DNA of 64,000 nt, from assembly GCA_030789695.1 (NCBI GenBank), contig CM061141.1:173056807-173120806 (forward strand), read 5' to 3'. Numbering within the stretch: position 1 is the stretch's first letter; each line of letters begins with the position of its first letter. The notes below the pieces were generated by a model. That model searched no databases. It had not been told where the DNA came from and worked only from the letters and a program-made list of their open reading frames with translations. The DNA comes from Scilla litardierei (lineage: Eukaryota; Streptophyta; Magnoliopsida; Asparagales; Asparagaceae). Positions 31,474 through 44,530 of this stretch are shown here, in pieces. The position numbers were made by a program, and so were the translations under genes.

Positions 31474-32131
31474 CTAGTCATAACCCATGCCCGCAGGCAC
31501 AGTTCATTTAAGATTTCCCCTGCGAAATCTTTGTTCCCCCAAAAATTATTTCCACAGCCAAAATTTAACACAAAAATAAATTAGCGTAAAAATATTTAGC
31601 GGCACGAGCATCTTCGGCGCGGAACAACAAATTTGGCACAGGTGCCTTAGGCGAGGAACAACAAATTCGGCGTCGAATAACAAACTTGGTGTCCGCGCCT
31701 TCGACGCAGAACAAAAAATTAGCGTAAAAAATTAGCGGACGCCTTCGGCGCGGGCCGCGCCGGAACAACAAAGCTTAGGGTATTTTTACGCTAATTTGTT
31801 ATTCCGCTAAATTGTTTTACGCTAAATTTTTTATTTTGTTTAATTTAATGGATCATGCTTCTCCACAATGATTTTCAAGGCACTTCTAATTTCAAAGTTT
31901 AGGTTCCCAAGGCGCTTCCCCCAAATTTAATCTCCACAATCTTTCCCAAGACACTTCTTATTTCAAAGTTTTGGTTCCCAAGACACTTTTCCCACCAAAA
32001 TTTAAGTTTTCCCACTAAAATTTTCACAATATCCAATCTCAACCATTGATTTACTAAGATCAAATCTCAGCCACTTTTTATCTTGTCCTAGTCAGCCTTA
32101 GAATTCAAAAAACTTTGTCAAATGTATAATA
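31474..32131 (-). mobile_element. Helitron, non-autonomous (about 660 bp)
   Basis: Minus-strand 3' end CTAG at 31,474-31,477 preceded by the hairpin GTGCCTGCGGGCA. The 5' end reads TATACATTTGACAAAG at 32,117-32,131; the leading TC is lost in the (TA)n. It stands head to head with the next element across (TA)n at 32,128-32,143. Confidence 0.7.
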
Positions 32132-33039
32132 TATATATATATATCTATTATACATTTGACAGTGATTTTTGAATCCTAGGGCTGACTAGGACAAGCTGAC
32201 TAGGACAAACCGGTTGATAGAAAGAGGGCCAGGATTTAATCTTGGATGATGAACGGTTGGGATTAAAAATTGAGATGTATTTTTGAGTTTTTGTGGGTCC
32301 CATTTCTTTTCGTAACTTGCCCATTTGACTTGGGAAAGCAAGTCTACTTTTGGGGGAGAGCAAGTGGCTTTTTTTGGGAATATCAATAGCCATTTGATTG
32401 CTGAGATATTTCCCAAGAGAGCAACAATCCTACCTCTTGCCGGAAATATGCTTCAAGAAGAGAAGAAGGTAATCAAGAAAAGGCAACAGTCTGTTCTCTC
32501 TCTCTCTCATCTCTCTCCCCCCTTCATCAACCCCCCCTGAAAACCTCAGATCTCGCAACAATTTGTCTCCGCCAAAAATTGTTGGCCCGAGATCACAACA
32601 ATTTGTCTCCGCCATTATCAGATCTCGCAACTACTTGAGGAGTGGAGGTGGATCCTGACGGCGGTCATCGGGGAGTTCTCGCAACAATTTTTTGCCCGAG
32701 ATTACCTTGTGCTTCAGTTATTTTTCGAGTACCGGCAGAGACGATCTCGATCTCCCTGTTGCTGAGTTCTTTTTCGAGTACCGACAGGGACGGTATTCGC
32801 TTCAGTTCTTTTTCGAGTTCTTTTCCAAAGAGAGCAACAGGACGATCTCGATGAAGACAGAGGGCTCGGATGATAGCAGGAATAAGAGCAAAGGGCTGGG
32901 AGTGCTGAGGGTTTGTTTTGTGGGGAGAGCTTATTGTTTATTACACACCCTTCCTTCAGCTTTTTTGATACAATTTTTGCTTCAGGATCTCGGATGAGCA
33001 ATCATCGGTATCAGCTCCTCGGTATTCGCTTCCAAGCTC

Positions 33040-33530
33040 CCCCCGGTATTCCAGACGGGTTCACAAAGGATCGATGCTTTTAAGGACAAGATTCTGGAGG
33101 AGTTCGAACAAAAGAAGTCATAAATTCGTTTAGATCTGGAGGAATACCTCATCAGGAATGTCTGTTTTTGATGGGCTGGAGGAGTTATTCCTGCTATCAT
33201 CCGAACAAAAGAAGTCATAAATTCGTTTTTGCTTGGATTAGCATCAGGAATACTCAATTTTTGATTGAGGATCTTCCCCTTAGGGATCTGGAGGAGCGCA
33301 CTGTTTGATTAGCAGCAGGACTGAGTGCAATGTTTGATTACACATGAGCCTAGAAGAGGGCTCAGGTTCACAAAACATCGATCTTCCCCTTGGTGATACA
33401 ATTTTTACTAGAGGATCTCGGATGAGCAATACTTCATCAGGAAATGTCTGTTTTTGATGGGCTGGAGGAGTTCGAACAGACATTTCCTGATGAAGTAGAG
33501 GCTTACAGGGAGATAAGAGCAAGTACAGCT
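33040..33530. repeat. Rearranged exon-like segment with inverted and direct repeats
   Basis: The words 'GATGGGCTGGAGGAGTT', 'AATGTCTGTTTTTGATGGGC' and 'GAACAAAAGAAGTCATAAAT' each occur twice. 'CTTCATCAGGAAATGTCTG' (33,431) is reverse-complemented at 33,477-33,496. One stretch reads FPDEVEAYREIRASTAA, which looks like real protein, but I cannot name it. Confidence 0.5.
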
Positions 33531-35437
33531 GCTGTAAGTTATTGGGAACAATTACTCTATGCGAATTTTAAAATATTTGATAAATAATTGTGATTGTGCT
33601 TTTGGAAAGTGTATATGTCCCATATTTTATATGCTATAAACTTCAGATTCAAGTGTCTGCAATTGTATGCAAATGTAGGAAAGATTACCATCATAAACAA
33701 CCGACTCATATTTGCAATCTTGCAACATATGCGAATTTTTCTCTGTAACTACTACTAAGTGTCATTTGATATGGATGTTCATATCACTTCAATTGAACCC
33801 TTTATATGAATTTTGGTTCAAACACGTATTCATGAAGCAGTTACGTGGTTTTTTGTTCTTTTTTCAACTATATTTTATCTCGCATATATGTCTAGAAAGA
33901 GCATTTTAAATAAATTTGTGGAGAAGTCAACTTTCTTGACATCCTTTCTCGAGTGTACATATTGTAGTTCAACTCAAAGCAAGTTATATCGGAGCTCACA
34001 ATCATCACCATCATGGAGCATGGGGAGAAATCACCGAGCGAATCTATTGGTGAGCAATTGACATTGTGAGTTTTGTTGGGGTTTCAAAGATAACTTTGTC
34101 TAACGATGTCCTGCCAATCATAACATAGATCACGGGAAAAAAATTCACAAAAATAAAAAGTTGTAATTTGATAAAACATAAAATTCTGATTGTGATTTCT
34201 TGATTTTTTGTAAATGAGAGCATATATTTCTAAGATACCCTAAGATAAATGAGAGCCCATATTGGTTTAAAATGATAGCACATACTTTATCTTTCAGGTT
34301 TCCAAGTTAACTCCCCTTAAGCACATCAAATGTTTGTTGTGATGCCAAGGTCAACATAAAGCTGTTGTCGGGCTTATGCATTATGCATTTTTTGTGTTGC
34401 CTTATGCAGTTTGTTATTATTTTTCTATCAATTTTGTCATGTCTTTGTTTTCTTTCTATTGAAGGGGAAACATAGGAAGGAGTTTGATCTTGCTTTGCAG
34501 GTCGGCTAGAATTCGTGCTATGTTCTAGAATTTGGGATCGCTACTGGATCCATTGGAAAGCAACTCTAAAAATAGATACCATTCTTTTGAGGACTCGAGG
34601 GAGCCGGTGTTGCAAGAAGGGATTAGGGATGTACGACTCACCGAAACCAAAATCCTAAACTTTAGTAGCGGTAATCTGTTCCCTAAAATTGAAGCAAGTT
34701 ATATGTATTTTATGCTATATGTATGTTATACGTATTCAATTTGGTGTGTCTATTTTGCAAAATCTGTTCCCACAAATCGGTTCCCCAAATTAGATTGTTG
34801 CGTCTATTTTATGTTATATGTATTCAACTTGGTGCTTGATTTTAACATTTGCAAATCTGCATTTTAAGTTATTAACAGAAAATTTTGCAGTATTTGGAAA
34901 TTGAATCTGTTGGTCAACATGGTTACATTTTGTCTACAAACATCATATTTCAATCTTAGTTCTGTTCAACAGTTGCCCTTTATATGTCTTTTAGGTTTAA
35001 TTTTGTTCTTTTTAATAGCCGAAGCCAAACTTTCAGTGTCGTCTTATGAAATTTATGGGGTTATATGAATTGAGCTGATGCTATTTGACCCTTATCTCAA
35101 TCTGAGTTCTCTGTGGACCATGGTGATGTTAAATAAGCTTTATTCTTTGGCTATTTATGAATAAGCCATGTTGGTCGATGATAGATTATGGATGATGAAC
35201 ATACTGGATTATTATTTTTATTTCAACATATTGTGCCAACAATCAATCTTTCATTCAAGTAGCATTAGTGAGCAATCCTCTTGATTAATATTTAGTTTAC
35301 AATTGTTGCAGTGGGAGAAGAAAGGGTATGATGCTTTGGGGTTTCATTACTGAGAAAACTTCCTTGGCGATAGACGAGGTAAACCAGTTTGTTGTAATGC
35401 CGAGGTTTTGTGGTTTATGTTAATCTTGGCATCCCGA

Positions 35438-35464
35438 AATCTCTCTCTCTCTCTCTCTCTCTCT
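35438..35464. repeat. (TC)n microsatellite
   Basis: A perfect TC run of about 27 bases inside the Helitron interior. Confidence 0.9.
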
Positions 35465-38327
35465 ACCATTGCATTTGATACTATGTTTTCACATTTGCCT
35501 ACATGTGGTACTAATGTTTGCCCATGAAACCAATTTATTTTGCACATTTTCCTCTGGCAGATTGTTACAGGTCTCCACATCCAGATATCGGAAGAAGAAA
35601 CTACTCTTTTGTGGATGTTGTCAAAGTTTACTTAAGTTGTGAGCAAATGAGAAAACATTAGGAAATGCTTTTTTAACTCTTAGATTCTTTATATGTTCAT
35701 GTATATAGGGTTTGCATAAAGCTTAATTCCAATGGTAGTTCAGGTGAAAAGAGGACATGTATCTGTGGTTTACTTCAAATCGTTCCTCTACCATGGATCT
35801 GTGGTCACAACAAATTTTGTCTGCAATGTCAAAACAAATTATTCATCTACAAATTTTTGACATCTTAAAAGCAAATTGTTATTGCCAATCTTTATAAACA
35901 CGGTAACAATATTGTATGCTCTTTCATCATGTTTAATCTATTGAGCCTCAAATTAATATTAAAAATACTTTGTTCACCAAGATGTTCTATAAAGAGATGA
36001 TTACTGGCTTATATGCTTTTTTGTATTAGGTGGAACTTTGTGGTGCCTTAGAAATTGATCCCAAGTTTGGATGAAAATGTTTGACTTATTGGAGGGATTT
36101 TGTTCTAATTTTGATTAACGTCATAAGAAAACAAAACAGGGAGATCTCAGACTTGGTTCTGTCTTGAAATTTTAAGTGAAAATATATCAAAATTGATGGC
36201 ATCATGCTAGCCTTGCAGTATATGTTAGGTCTATCATTTTGAAAACTGTTTGATATTAACTTTGAAGAAGGACGAAAACTGATTTTGTTGATCTTGAGCT
36301 TTAATATTAATTTTGAAAAAGAAACATATGAAGAAGAACATGCATGTTTTTATTTTAATCTCGAGTTTAGAAGAGGGATATGTTTTATAGTTTAAATCTT
36401 GAGTTTAAATCTTATTTTTTATTTTAGTTTTTAATGATATGTTAGTTGTATCTTTTGTTATGTTCGTGCTATATGCACATCACATTCTGGCGTTTTGAAA
36501 ACAGCCTCGAATAGCATGATACATGGGGATGCGTCTACACGAGGAGAGCAAGTAGGTGAAGTAGGTGTGCATGAAGTTGATATAGGATGCGCCTGAGTGA
36601 GAGGAGCAAGCATAATATGGGATAAAATCTCGAGGAATACATTGTAACCACACAACATATAATATCAACAGTGAAATTCTTCCGTTGTTGCAAAAGTGTA
36701 TTCGACAAATTGCTTTTAAAACATAATCAAAAACAATAAATAGACAAAGGGTGTAAAACGCAGGATAAACTGATAATCATATGACACATAATTACGTTGA
36801 AGACACCTTCTATTTTACAGAAAGTTTCTAATTTGTGTAACGATCATAATGGTGTATACATCACCAAGACGCATTTGTATGGGTATCCATCTGATAGTTC
36901 ATCGTTCATCAATTTAGTTACCGCAACACAATTTATTACCCAAAGAGAGTTAACTTGATTTAAAATTGTAGATTCGATCATATATCTTGATTAAATATTT
37001 TATCTAAACTGATTTAGTAACAATGAATAAATACAGATGATCTGCAATTGAAACATAGCATTCACAGAGCACAAACTCAATTAGAGACCCATGGATGATC
37101 CTTCAAGTCGTAAGCCTTGAGAACTAATTTTGCCCACTCAAATCGATAATAATTTACAGACACGGATTTCGATCTCCTGAATTCTTGCATTCATGTTTCT
37201 TCTTCGAGAGAAAAAAATCTGAAAAAAACGTCATGTACCATCTGCTGTAATAGCATCGATCTCGCCTTCAAGAATTTTCATGTATGATTCAATCTGAAAG
37301 AAAATGATGTACAATGACCTTAAAAAATGGAGATGGCCAACCTCGAGATACAAAATTTCAACATATTATCAAACTCAGAAGAACTGATACATTCTCAATG
37401 GAAGCAGAACTAGAAGTAGACCTGGCAACCGAGCACGTCATCAATTCCATCACCATGCTGGAACAGCCTCGGACAATGAAGGGAAACAAAGGGGGGTGCA
37501 CGGCAATTGTAGATGCCACTATAAAGCCTGCAAGTCTCGCTTCCCATTCTCAAGTTCACCAAAATAGAGTGAGGCTAGATGCTTTTGATGATTGCAAAGT
37601 TCTTCAGTGTCTATTTGCTATTCCATCGTGACTCCATCCAGAGTAAACCTTTTGGGCGCTACACCGTCCCATGGACAGCCAGATCTCATAAATTTGGCGA
37701 AGAACAAGAAGAAGCCTCAACATTTGAAAATAGAACCCTGCAGTTTTGGAGTACTCATCAAGTCAGGCAAGTTAAGAAACGACGACTGTCTTTTATTTAT
37801 TAAAAATATGGAGAATTGGCAGACAAATAGAAACCGGAGGAAGATTGTGGTTAAGGACGAAATGAGAAAAGCTTAATAAGGAGTGCAAATATGTTCTTAC
37901 TACTATCTTGAGTTTTGAAAAAAAGGGATCAATTGAAAGTTTGTTTTAAAGTTTCGATTCTGTGATTCATATGCTAAAAACTTTTAAAATTTTGATCCTA
38001 AAACTTTAAACCCTTTGGGACTTGAGCTTGAGTTTTGAATTTTTGTTAAAAATTAAATTTGAAATTTTCAAACTTTGAAATTCCCGTGCCCGTAAAGAAA
38101 GTGGGGGGGGGATTAAATTTGAAACTTTAAACTTTGAAAACTTTTTGTTGAAATTTAGTATCCTTTCATTACTAATTTGAAAACTGAAACCATTAAACTA
38201 AATTGTGGGAGCAACTAAATTTTTTGTAAGGAACTAAATTTCTTGGGATCACTTAAATTTTGGGATCTAAGATTTTGAGGGGAAAAATTGTAAATGAACC
38301 GTGCCCTACGGGCACGGGTTATGACTA

Positions 38328-38328
<1 letters not shown>

Positions 38329-38408
<80 letters not shown>
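38329..38408. repeat. (TA)n microsatellite between Helitrons
   Basis: About 40 perfect TA units between the CTAG end of one Helitron and the TTACATTTGACAGTG start of the next. Confidence 0.95.
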
Positions 38409-38411
<3 letters not shown>

Positions 38412-39239
38412 CATTTGACAGTGTTTTTTGAATCCTAGGGCTGACTAGGACAAGATAAAAGACGGCTGGGATTTGATCTTGATAAATCAACGGTTGAAAT
38501 GAGCAGTTGTCAAACTTTTTGGGAAGAAAACCTTTGAGATTTAAGAGAAACTAAGTTTTTGAAACTTGATGGGGACAGTTGAGTTTTTGAAACTCGGGTT
38601 TTTAAACATGGAATCATTGCAAATGCAGAAGACGCATCCAAAAAATATATGCTGGCACAAAAAATCCACGCACTAAAGCCACGCATTAAAAGCTCAAAAA
38701 ACCCACGCACTAAAGCCCCGCACTAAAAGATCAAAAAAAAATGCTTGCACACTAAAGCCCCGCACTAAACTGGGTTTTTTTAAAGGCATGGAGAATAAAA
38801 AATTTAGCCAATGAACATCCACCATCAACGCACAGAACGATGCCTCGCCAACGCACAGAACGACGCCTCGCCTCCCCAACGCACGACGCCTCGCCTCCTC
38901 AAGGACGCCGCGCCTTCTACACAAAAAAACATCCACCATCAATTGGTTCTGCTTTTTCTCCCCATTAATTTCGCCATCATCAAGAGCATCCGCCAGCCTC
39001 AAGCATCCCCATCAATTTCTTCCTCTCCCATGAAATTGTTGTAAAAAATTTAGCCAATTAATCTTTCATGAAATTTATACTGCTAGCGTGGAATAAAGTG
39101 TTTGTAATTTACCCAATTATCTATTCATGTTTTTGGCAGCGATTTTATTGAGGACTGGGTGAAAGTCTGCGGACCAGCAAAGGAGAAGGGGTTGCGGTCG
39201 CACTCCGACTTGCCATTTGAGGAGTAGTGCGCCAAATGC

Positions 39240-40920
39240 GAAAAGGTTGCAAGCTTCATTTCAATTTCAGCTTCATTTCTTCTCGCAATCTTCATTCGAC
39301 TTCTTCTCGCAAGAGGCAAGAATTCTTCTTCTCGCAAGAGGCAAGAGGCAGCCGTAATTTTTTTGTGGGTTACCTGAAATTATCCATTTTTCTCGCAGGA
39401 ATTCTTCTGCTCAACCCAGGAATTCGTTGGTTTCTGGAATTCTTCTTCTTGCAGCAAGCGGCAAGCTCAAACCAGGTTAACCCTTTTCAGTAAACTTTAA
39501 TTCTTCTAATTTTTTTGTGGGTTACCTGAAATTATCCCTTTTTCTCGCAGCAAGCTCAACCCAGAAATTCGTTGGTTTCTGGAATTCTTCTTCTCGCAGC
39601 AAGAGACAAGCTCAACCCAGGTTATAGCAGTAAGTTGATAACCAAACAATTTCTGACATTATCCCAGGTTATAATTACTGCTATAACCTAACAATTTCAA
39701 CCCTTCATTTCTGTTAATTTCCACAAACAAGGTTATAGCAGTAAGTTGAAATTTCTGTTTGTGGAAATTTATTGCAGCTTGCTCAACTTACTGCTATAAC
39801 CTTCAATCAACCAAACAATTTCTGTTATAACTTGATAATTTCCACAAACAATTTCTGTTTTTAAATTTCTGTTTTTATAACTTGAAATTACAGCTATAAC
39901 TTGATAATTTCCACAAACAATTTCTGTTTTTAAATTTCTGTTTTTATAACTTGAAATTATCCCTTTTTTAGCTCAACCCTTTATTTAATTTAGATGTTTA
40001 TTTAAATTTCTATTGCCTTAATAAATCAACTTGCTATCAGAAACCAAAAATTTTATTAAACACTGCTTTGTACTGGAGAAATAGAGAATGTTGGGGTTTT
40101 ATGTCTTAGTCACCCAACGGTTGTGAAGGAGAAGAGACTGTCGGGGAAATTTTATTCTATTTAAATGTTAGTGTGAAAAATATAATATCAGCATGCTCTT
40201 TTTTTGTACTGGAGAGAGAGATAATATCAGCATGCACTTTTTTCTTTCCACATTTTTCTTGCTTTTCAGTTACTTATCATGCAATCAAGTGCAGGGCATA
40301 CACATGAAAATGCTGCCTTTATTTATCATGGAAATATAAAGAATAAACTTTTCTGAAAATGCTGCAATCAATTCAGTTACTTTTCTTGATAGGATACATT
40401 TTTGCTGTTATTCCTTTGAGATAGGATACATTTCAGTAGCTACTGAAATTTTGATGGATACATTTTTGATAGTATACATTTCACATTTTTGATAGGATAT
40501 ATTTTTGATGCTATACATTTGAAATAGGATACATTTCAGTAGCTACTGAAATTTTGATGGATACATTTTTGATGTATCCTGAAATTTTGTTGCATACATT
40601 TTTGATAATGATTTCAGTAGGAGGTAGGATGCAGGTATGGATGTATTTGATAGTGATTTCAATACATGTATTACATTTGAGTTCAATACCTGTATTACAT
40701 TTTTGATATACCTGAAATATACCTGTATTTGCTACTGAAATCAAAAATGTATGCAGGTAGGATACATCAAAAATGTATTTACAAATCAAAAATGTATGCA
40801 GGTAGGATACATCAAAAATGTATGCAGGTAGGATATTATGTTGAACACCTCAAATGTATAGCATCAAAAATGTATACATCAAAAATGTGAAATTGCTACT
40901 GAAATCACTATTGAATGGGA
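39240..40920. repeat. Scrambled short-word region 1
   Basis: A few words are reused many times in changing order and on both strands: 'TTCTTCTTCTCGCAAGAGG', 'TTATAGCAGTAAGTTGA', 'TTTCCACAAACAATTTCTG', 'GGATACATTTTTGATG', 'CAGTAGCTACTGAAATTTTG'. It is neither a simple tandem repeat nor coding. Confidence 0.7.
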
Positions 40921-41724
40921 TTTTAGTTCCAGGATTTTAGTTGTTCAACATAATATGGCCTTCATGATAGCATGGCTTTCCTGTTCTGAGCATTTCCATT
41001 GAAGGGTTTCAAAAAAAATGAGTTATGTACACGGTTGGTCCTACTACCTGCGGTTTATTTCACGAGGAAGTTGAAAGATATTATGTACATGAGGGATTTA
41101 CATGCCAGCAAGTGGCTACTTGGGTAATCTCCTTCTCTCTTTTGCTCTACATGATGATAGATTCAGAGCACTGCGATGGATACTCATGGTAATTATTTAT
41201 GTAGTTAACATTGCAATGTTTGGTTTGCTTCATGATATTTTGGATGTTTATTTCAAACTCTTTGAATGAAATTCAGGATGGGAAATATTTTGATGGTTTA
41301 TTGGTCCAATTAGGTGGAGGATCTTCCAGTTCGATCGACTGTGCTATACCTAGCACTAGAATATTCAGGTCCTATTCATGAGTTTTTTGTCAATTTTTAT
41401 GACCCAAATTTTTTTGCCAAAATTTTAATTTCAAGTACTTTTATGTATCAGAAAATCCATTTCTGTTTTGCTTATAATCAACATGTGTCTATATTTTTGT
41501 TTATCCAATTTTGTTTTGCTCTCAAAAGGAATTGAATGGATTTGGATTTATAGAAGAAGAAGGTGCAACATAATAGTTACATAGACATTTCCAAGTTTGA
41601 AGGCTTGCTTCATTATCCAGGACTCTTTACAAACTACAAGTAGACATAATGTTAATTTTTTTAGAACTCCATGTAGACAGAATTTACTAACATGTTCTTT
41701 GTGGCTGCTCTTATGTTTCGACAG

Positions 41725-41817
41725 GATGGAAGGATCGATTACGATGAGTTTGTGGCGATGAAGAAGAAAGAGAACCTTGAAGCACAACCAAAGAAGAGAA
41801 GGGGCATTGAGTTCTAA
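41725..41817 (+). pseudogene. Captured last exon of a calcium-dependent protein kinase
   Basis: After a splice acceptor (TGTTTCGACAG) the frame reads DGRIDYDEFVAMKKKEN and then EAQPKKRRGIEF and TAA. This is the second half of the last EF-hand (loop positions D-G-R-I-D...E) plus the basic C-terminal tail of plant CDPKs. About 30 residues remain out of roughly 500, with no kinase domain nearby. It lies inside the Helitron at 38,409-43,484, and such exon pickup is well known for plant Helitrons. A calmodulin-like protein is the alternative, but the FVAM...PKKRR tail favours CDPK. Confidence 0.78.
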
Positions 41818-42689
41818 CAAAGCACACACTCGGGGGGGAAATGCAGCAGACCAATCATCTTCCTAGAGCTTTACAGCTTTGGTCCTAATGTTGGCACTTT
41901 GTTGAAATACAATGAGAGGGGATGGCTAAATAACATTCATGAAATTTGATTTCTTAGGGCTTACATGTACAGTTTTCTTGGAAATTAATCAATGACCTTG
42001 GGGGTGGACTTATTTGGGGAGTAATTGCCTCATTTTTAATTCTTGAAACTGTTTTGTCGTGGATTTGAGTTGAAAAGTGTGTATAGAGAGAGAAATTGCC
42101 GCATTATTAAGGCTAAGTATAAGAATATCATTTCATTATTACATAATATTAACTCGATTTTTTGCTTTCTGTTTTGATAATCTGTCCTCCAAGGTGGCTA
42201 TGATATGCAGAAATTAACTCGGTATTTGCTTTTTGGTTATGCAAACTGTGGGTGTATGATTAATATTTAACACGCTATTGGTCTTCAAACTGCAGTGTTT
42301 TGGATTTGATGCTTTTGTGCTGAATGATTTCTTCAAACTACAAAGGTCATCGTATGTGTACATATTGATGATGTAACCAAGTATATGTAAGTGATATACT
42401 TTGTAGATATTTTTTTCAATATCTATGTGTATAATGCTTCTCATAATGTCATGTAATTTCGTGAATCAAGTTTTCTTTTTTTGGGGGGGACCAAAATGCT
42501 GGTGGTTGTGTGTATCAATGTTTACTTATGTTAACAACATCATGCTTTCTCTTCCAAGGAAGTGGAATATCCATTTTGGATGGAAGTTCTCTGAGATGAA
42601 CAAAATTTTTAAGTGGAACAAAATTCTCTTAGATGAACTAATTTTTGGGTTGAACTAAAATTTTTGAAATTTCTTGGGAAAACTAATTC

Positions 42690-43483
42690 GTATGCAAAAA
42701 AGAACTTTATTTCGACTGACCCAAAAAAATTGAATCAAAAAAACACAGGGAATATGCATTCAAAGAGGCGAGCTGACCTTTTTGGGCGTCAAGCAGAGGT
42801 CTGACCAACCCACTCGCGCTGAAGGCGCCTGCTAAATTTTTATACGCTAATTTGTTGTTCTGCTCCGAAGGCGCCTGCACCGAATTTATTGTTCCTCGCC
42901 GAAGGCAGCAGTGCCTCTAAATTTTTTTACTCTAATTTATTGTTCTTTTAAATTTTGGCTGTAGAAATATTTTTTGGGGACAACGATTTCGAGGGAAAAA
43001 ATCTTAAATGCACCGTGCCCGCGCCGATTTTTAAACTAATTTGTTGTTCCGCGCCGAAGGCGCCCGCTAAATGTTTTTACACTAATTTGTTGTTCCGCGC
43101 CGAATTTGTTGTTTCATGCCGAATGCGTCTATGGCGCTAAATATTTTTACGCAAATTTGTTGTTCCGCGCAATTTTGACCGTGGAAATAATTTTTTGGGG
43201 AACAAAGATTTTGCGGGGGAAATTCTTAATTGAACCACGCCCGCGCCGATTTTTAAACTAATTTGTTGTTCCGCGCCGAAGGCGCCCGCTAAATGTTTTT
43301 ACACTAATTTGTTGTTCCGCGCCGAATTTGTTGTTTCATGCCGAATGTGTCCATGTCGCTAAATATTTTTACGCAAATTTGTTGTTCTGCGCAATTTTGA
43401 CCGTGGAAATAATTTTTTGGGAACAAAGATTTTGCGGGGGGAAATCTTAATTGAACCGTGCCCGCGGGCACGGGTTATGACTA

Positions 43484-43484
<1 letters not shown>
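42690..43484 (+). repeat. Tandem 3'-end copies of the Helitron family
   Basis: A segment of about 225 bp starting 'GCCGATTTTTAAACTAATTT' repeats at 43,022 and 43,247. Each copy leads to a 3'-end-like 'CTTAATTGAACC(A/G)(C/T)GCCCGCG', and only the last keeps the full palindrome and CTAG. The first part (42,700-42,960) is an inverted match to 25,620-25,960. Confidence 0.65.
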
Positions 43485-43525
<41 letters not shown>

Positions 43526-43528
43526 ATT

Positions 43529-43686
43529 AATGGGTATCATACGCCATATGAGAGCTTCTCTCATACTCCCTATCACATAAAGCACCCAAGTACAAGCCCA
43601 CATGGGCTTGTACTTGGTTGTACTTGGGTGCTTTATGTGAGAGGGCGTATGAGAGAAGCTCTCATATGGCGTATGATAGCCATTAT
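43529..43686. mobile_element. Foldback MITE, about 156 bp
   Basis: Nearly the whole element is one inverted repeat: 'GGGTATCATACGCCATATGA' (43,532) pairs with 'TCATATGGCGTATGATAGCC' (43,663), and 'AAAGCACCCAAGTACAAG' pairs with 'TACTTGGGTGCTTT'. The centre is CCCACATGGG. It sits in (TA)n, consistent with a TA target. A short-hairpin RNA locus is an alternative. Confidence 0.7.
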
Positions 43687-44149
43687 TCTCATATATATAT
43701 ATATATATATCTATATATATATATCTATATTATAAAACAGGGATGTTATCATGGGTTTTTGGATAAGAGAAATTGGTTATGTGTAATGTTGTATGTGGAT
43801 ATGTGTATTGTTGTATGTATAAGAGATTTTGGTTAAGAGATAATGGATAAGAGATATTAGATAAGAGAATTTGGTTTTGGTTATGTGTAATTGGGTGTGA
43901 TGTTTATAAAGTTTGTATATAGGGTATGAGAAATTGAGTATGAGATATTGGAGATAAGAAATCAAATGGGTTTTGATCACATCACAGAACTCACATCAGC
44001 CTAACATAATTTTTTTTAAAAAAATTTGAATTAAACATTTTCGTTTGCATCATAGAGGTAAAAATTGGAGGGAAACACATTTGCCCTGCAATTTGATCAC
44101 ATCACAATGGGCGGGAAATTTTGTTGCTCACATCACAAATTAGCCCTGC

Positions 44150-44530
44150 AATTTGCCCGCCAAGATCAAGCAGCTCTCGCCATCTTCTTCTACCTGCAGC
44201 ACATCAAGAAGAGCACACGCCAAGATCAAGCAGCTCAACGTATGTTTCTTCAACCCTCATCAGCACCCCACTGCATTGTCCTGTGATAGTTCTTGATTTA
44301 AAATTTCTGAGTGATATTTCAATCAGCACACCAGAGCTCCTCGCCATCTTTGCCCTGCTTCACACCAGTAGTACATCAAGAAGAGCACACGCCAAGATCA
44401 AGCAGCTCAACGTATGTTTCTTCAACCCTCATCAAACATAGCACCCCACTGCATTGTCCATTTTTTTTAATATTTTCCTGTGATAGTTCTTGATTTAAAA
44501 TTTCTGAGTGATATTTTTGAGTTAATAAAG
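44150..44530 (+). repeat. Direct duplication of an exon-like segment
   Basis: 'CACACGCCAAGATCAAGCAG' followed by 'CAACGTATGTTTCTTCAACC' occurs at 44,214 and 44,387, each followed by 'CTGTGATAGTTCTTGATTT'. A third partial copy is at 44,157. In one frame they read RQDQAALAIFFYLQHIKKST; the product is unknown. Confidence 0.7.

Larger units (their letters stand above)
32144..38328 (+). mobile_element. Helitron, about 6.2 kb, no Rep/helicase recognised
   Basis: Starts TCTATTATACATTTGACAG after A. It ends with hairpin CCGTGCCCTACGGGCACGG (38,299-38,317) and CTAG (38,325-38,328) before T. The interior is non-coding or gene-scrap-like: a UTR-like CT-rich block at 32,480-32,530; a rearranged segment at 33,040-33,530; short splice-like exons near 34,530, 35,550 and 37,330-37,800 with no recognised product. 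I saw no Rep motif or helicase, so the element should be non-autonomous. One element versus several nested ones cannot be settled here. Confidence 0.65.
38409..43484 (+). mobile_element. Helitron, about 5.1 kb, with captured CDPK exon
   Basis: The start ACATTTGACAGTGTTTTTTG matches the 5' end of the element at 32,144; its TC is absorbed in (TA)n. The end is the perfect 18-bp palindrome CCGTGCCCGCGGGCACGG (43,456-43,473), then CTAG (43,481-43,484) before T. The interior has CACGCACTAAAGC and CGACGCCTCGCC mini-repeats (38,680-38,900), scrambled short-word sequence (39,240-40,920), a CDPK exon (41,725) and repeated 3'-end copies (42,690-43,484). Confidence 0.7.

Noticed and set aside
38215..38490. 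Frame with a long Ile-Tyr run
   Set aside because: It is translation of the (TA)n microsatellite.
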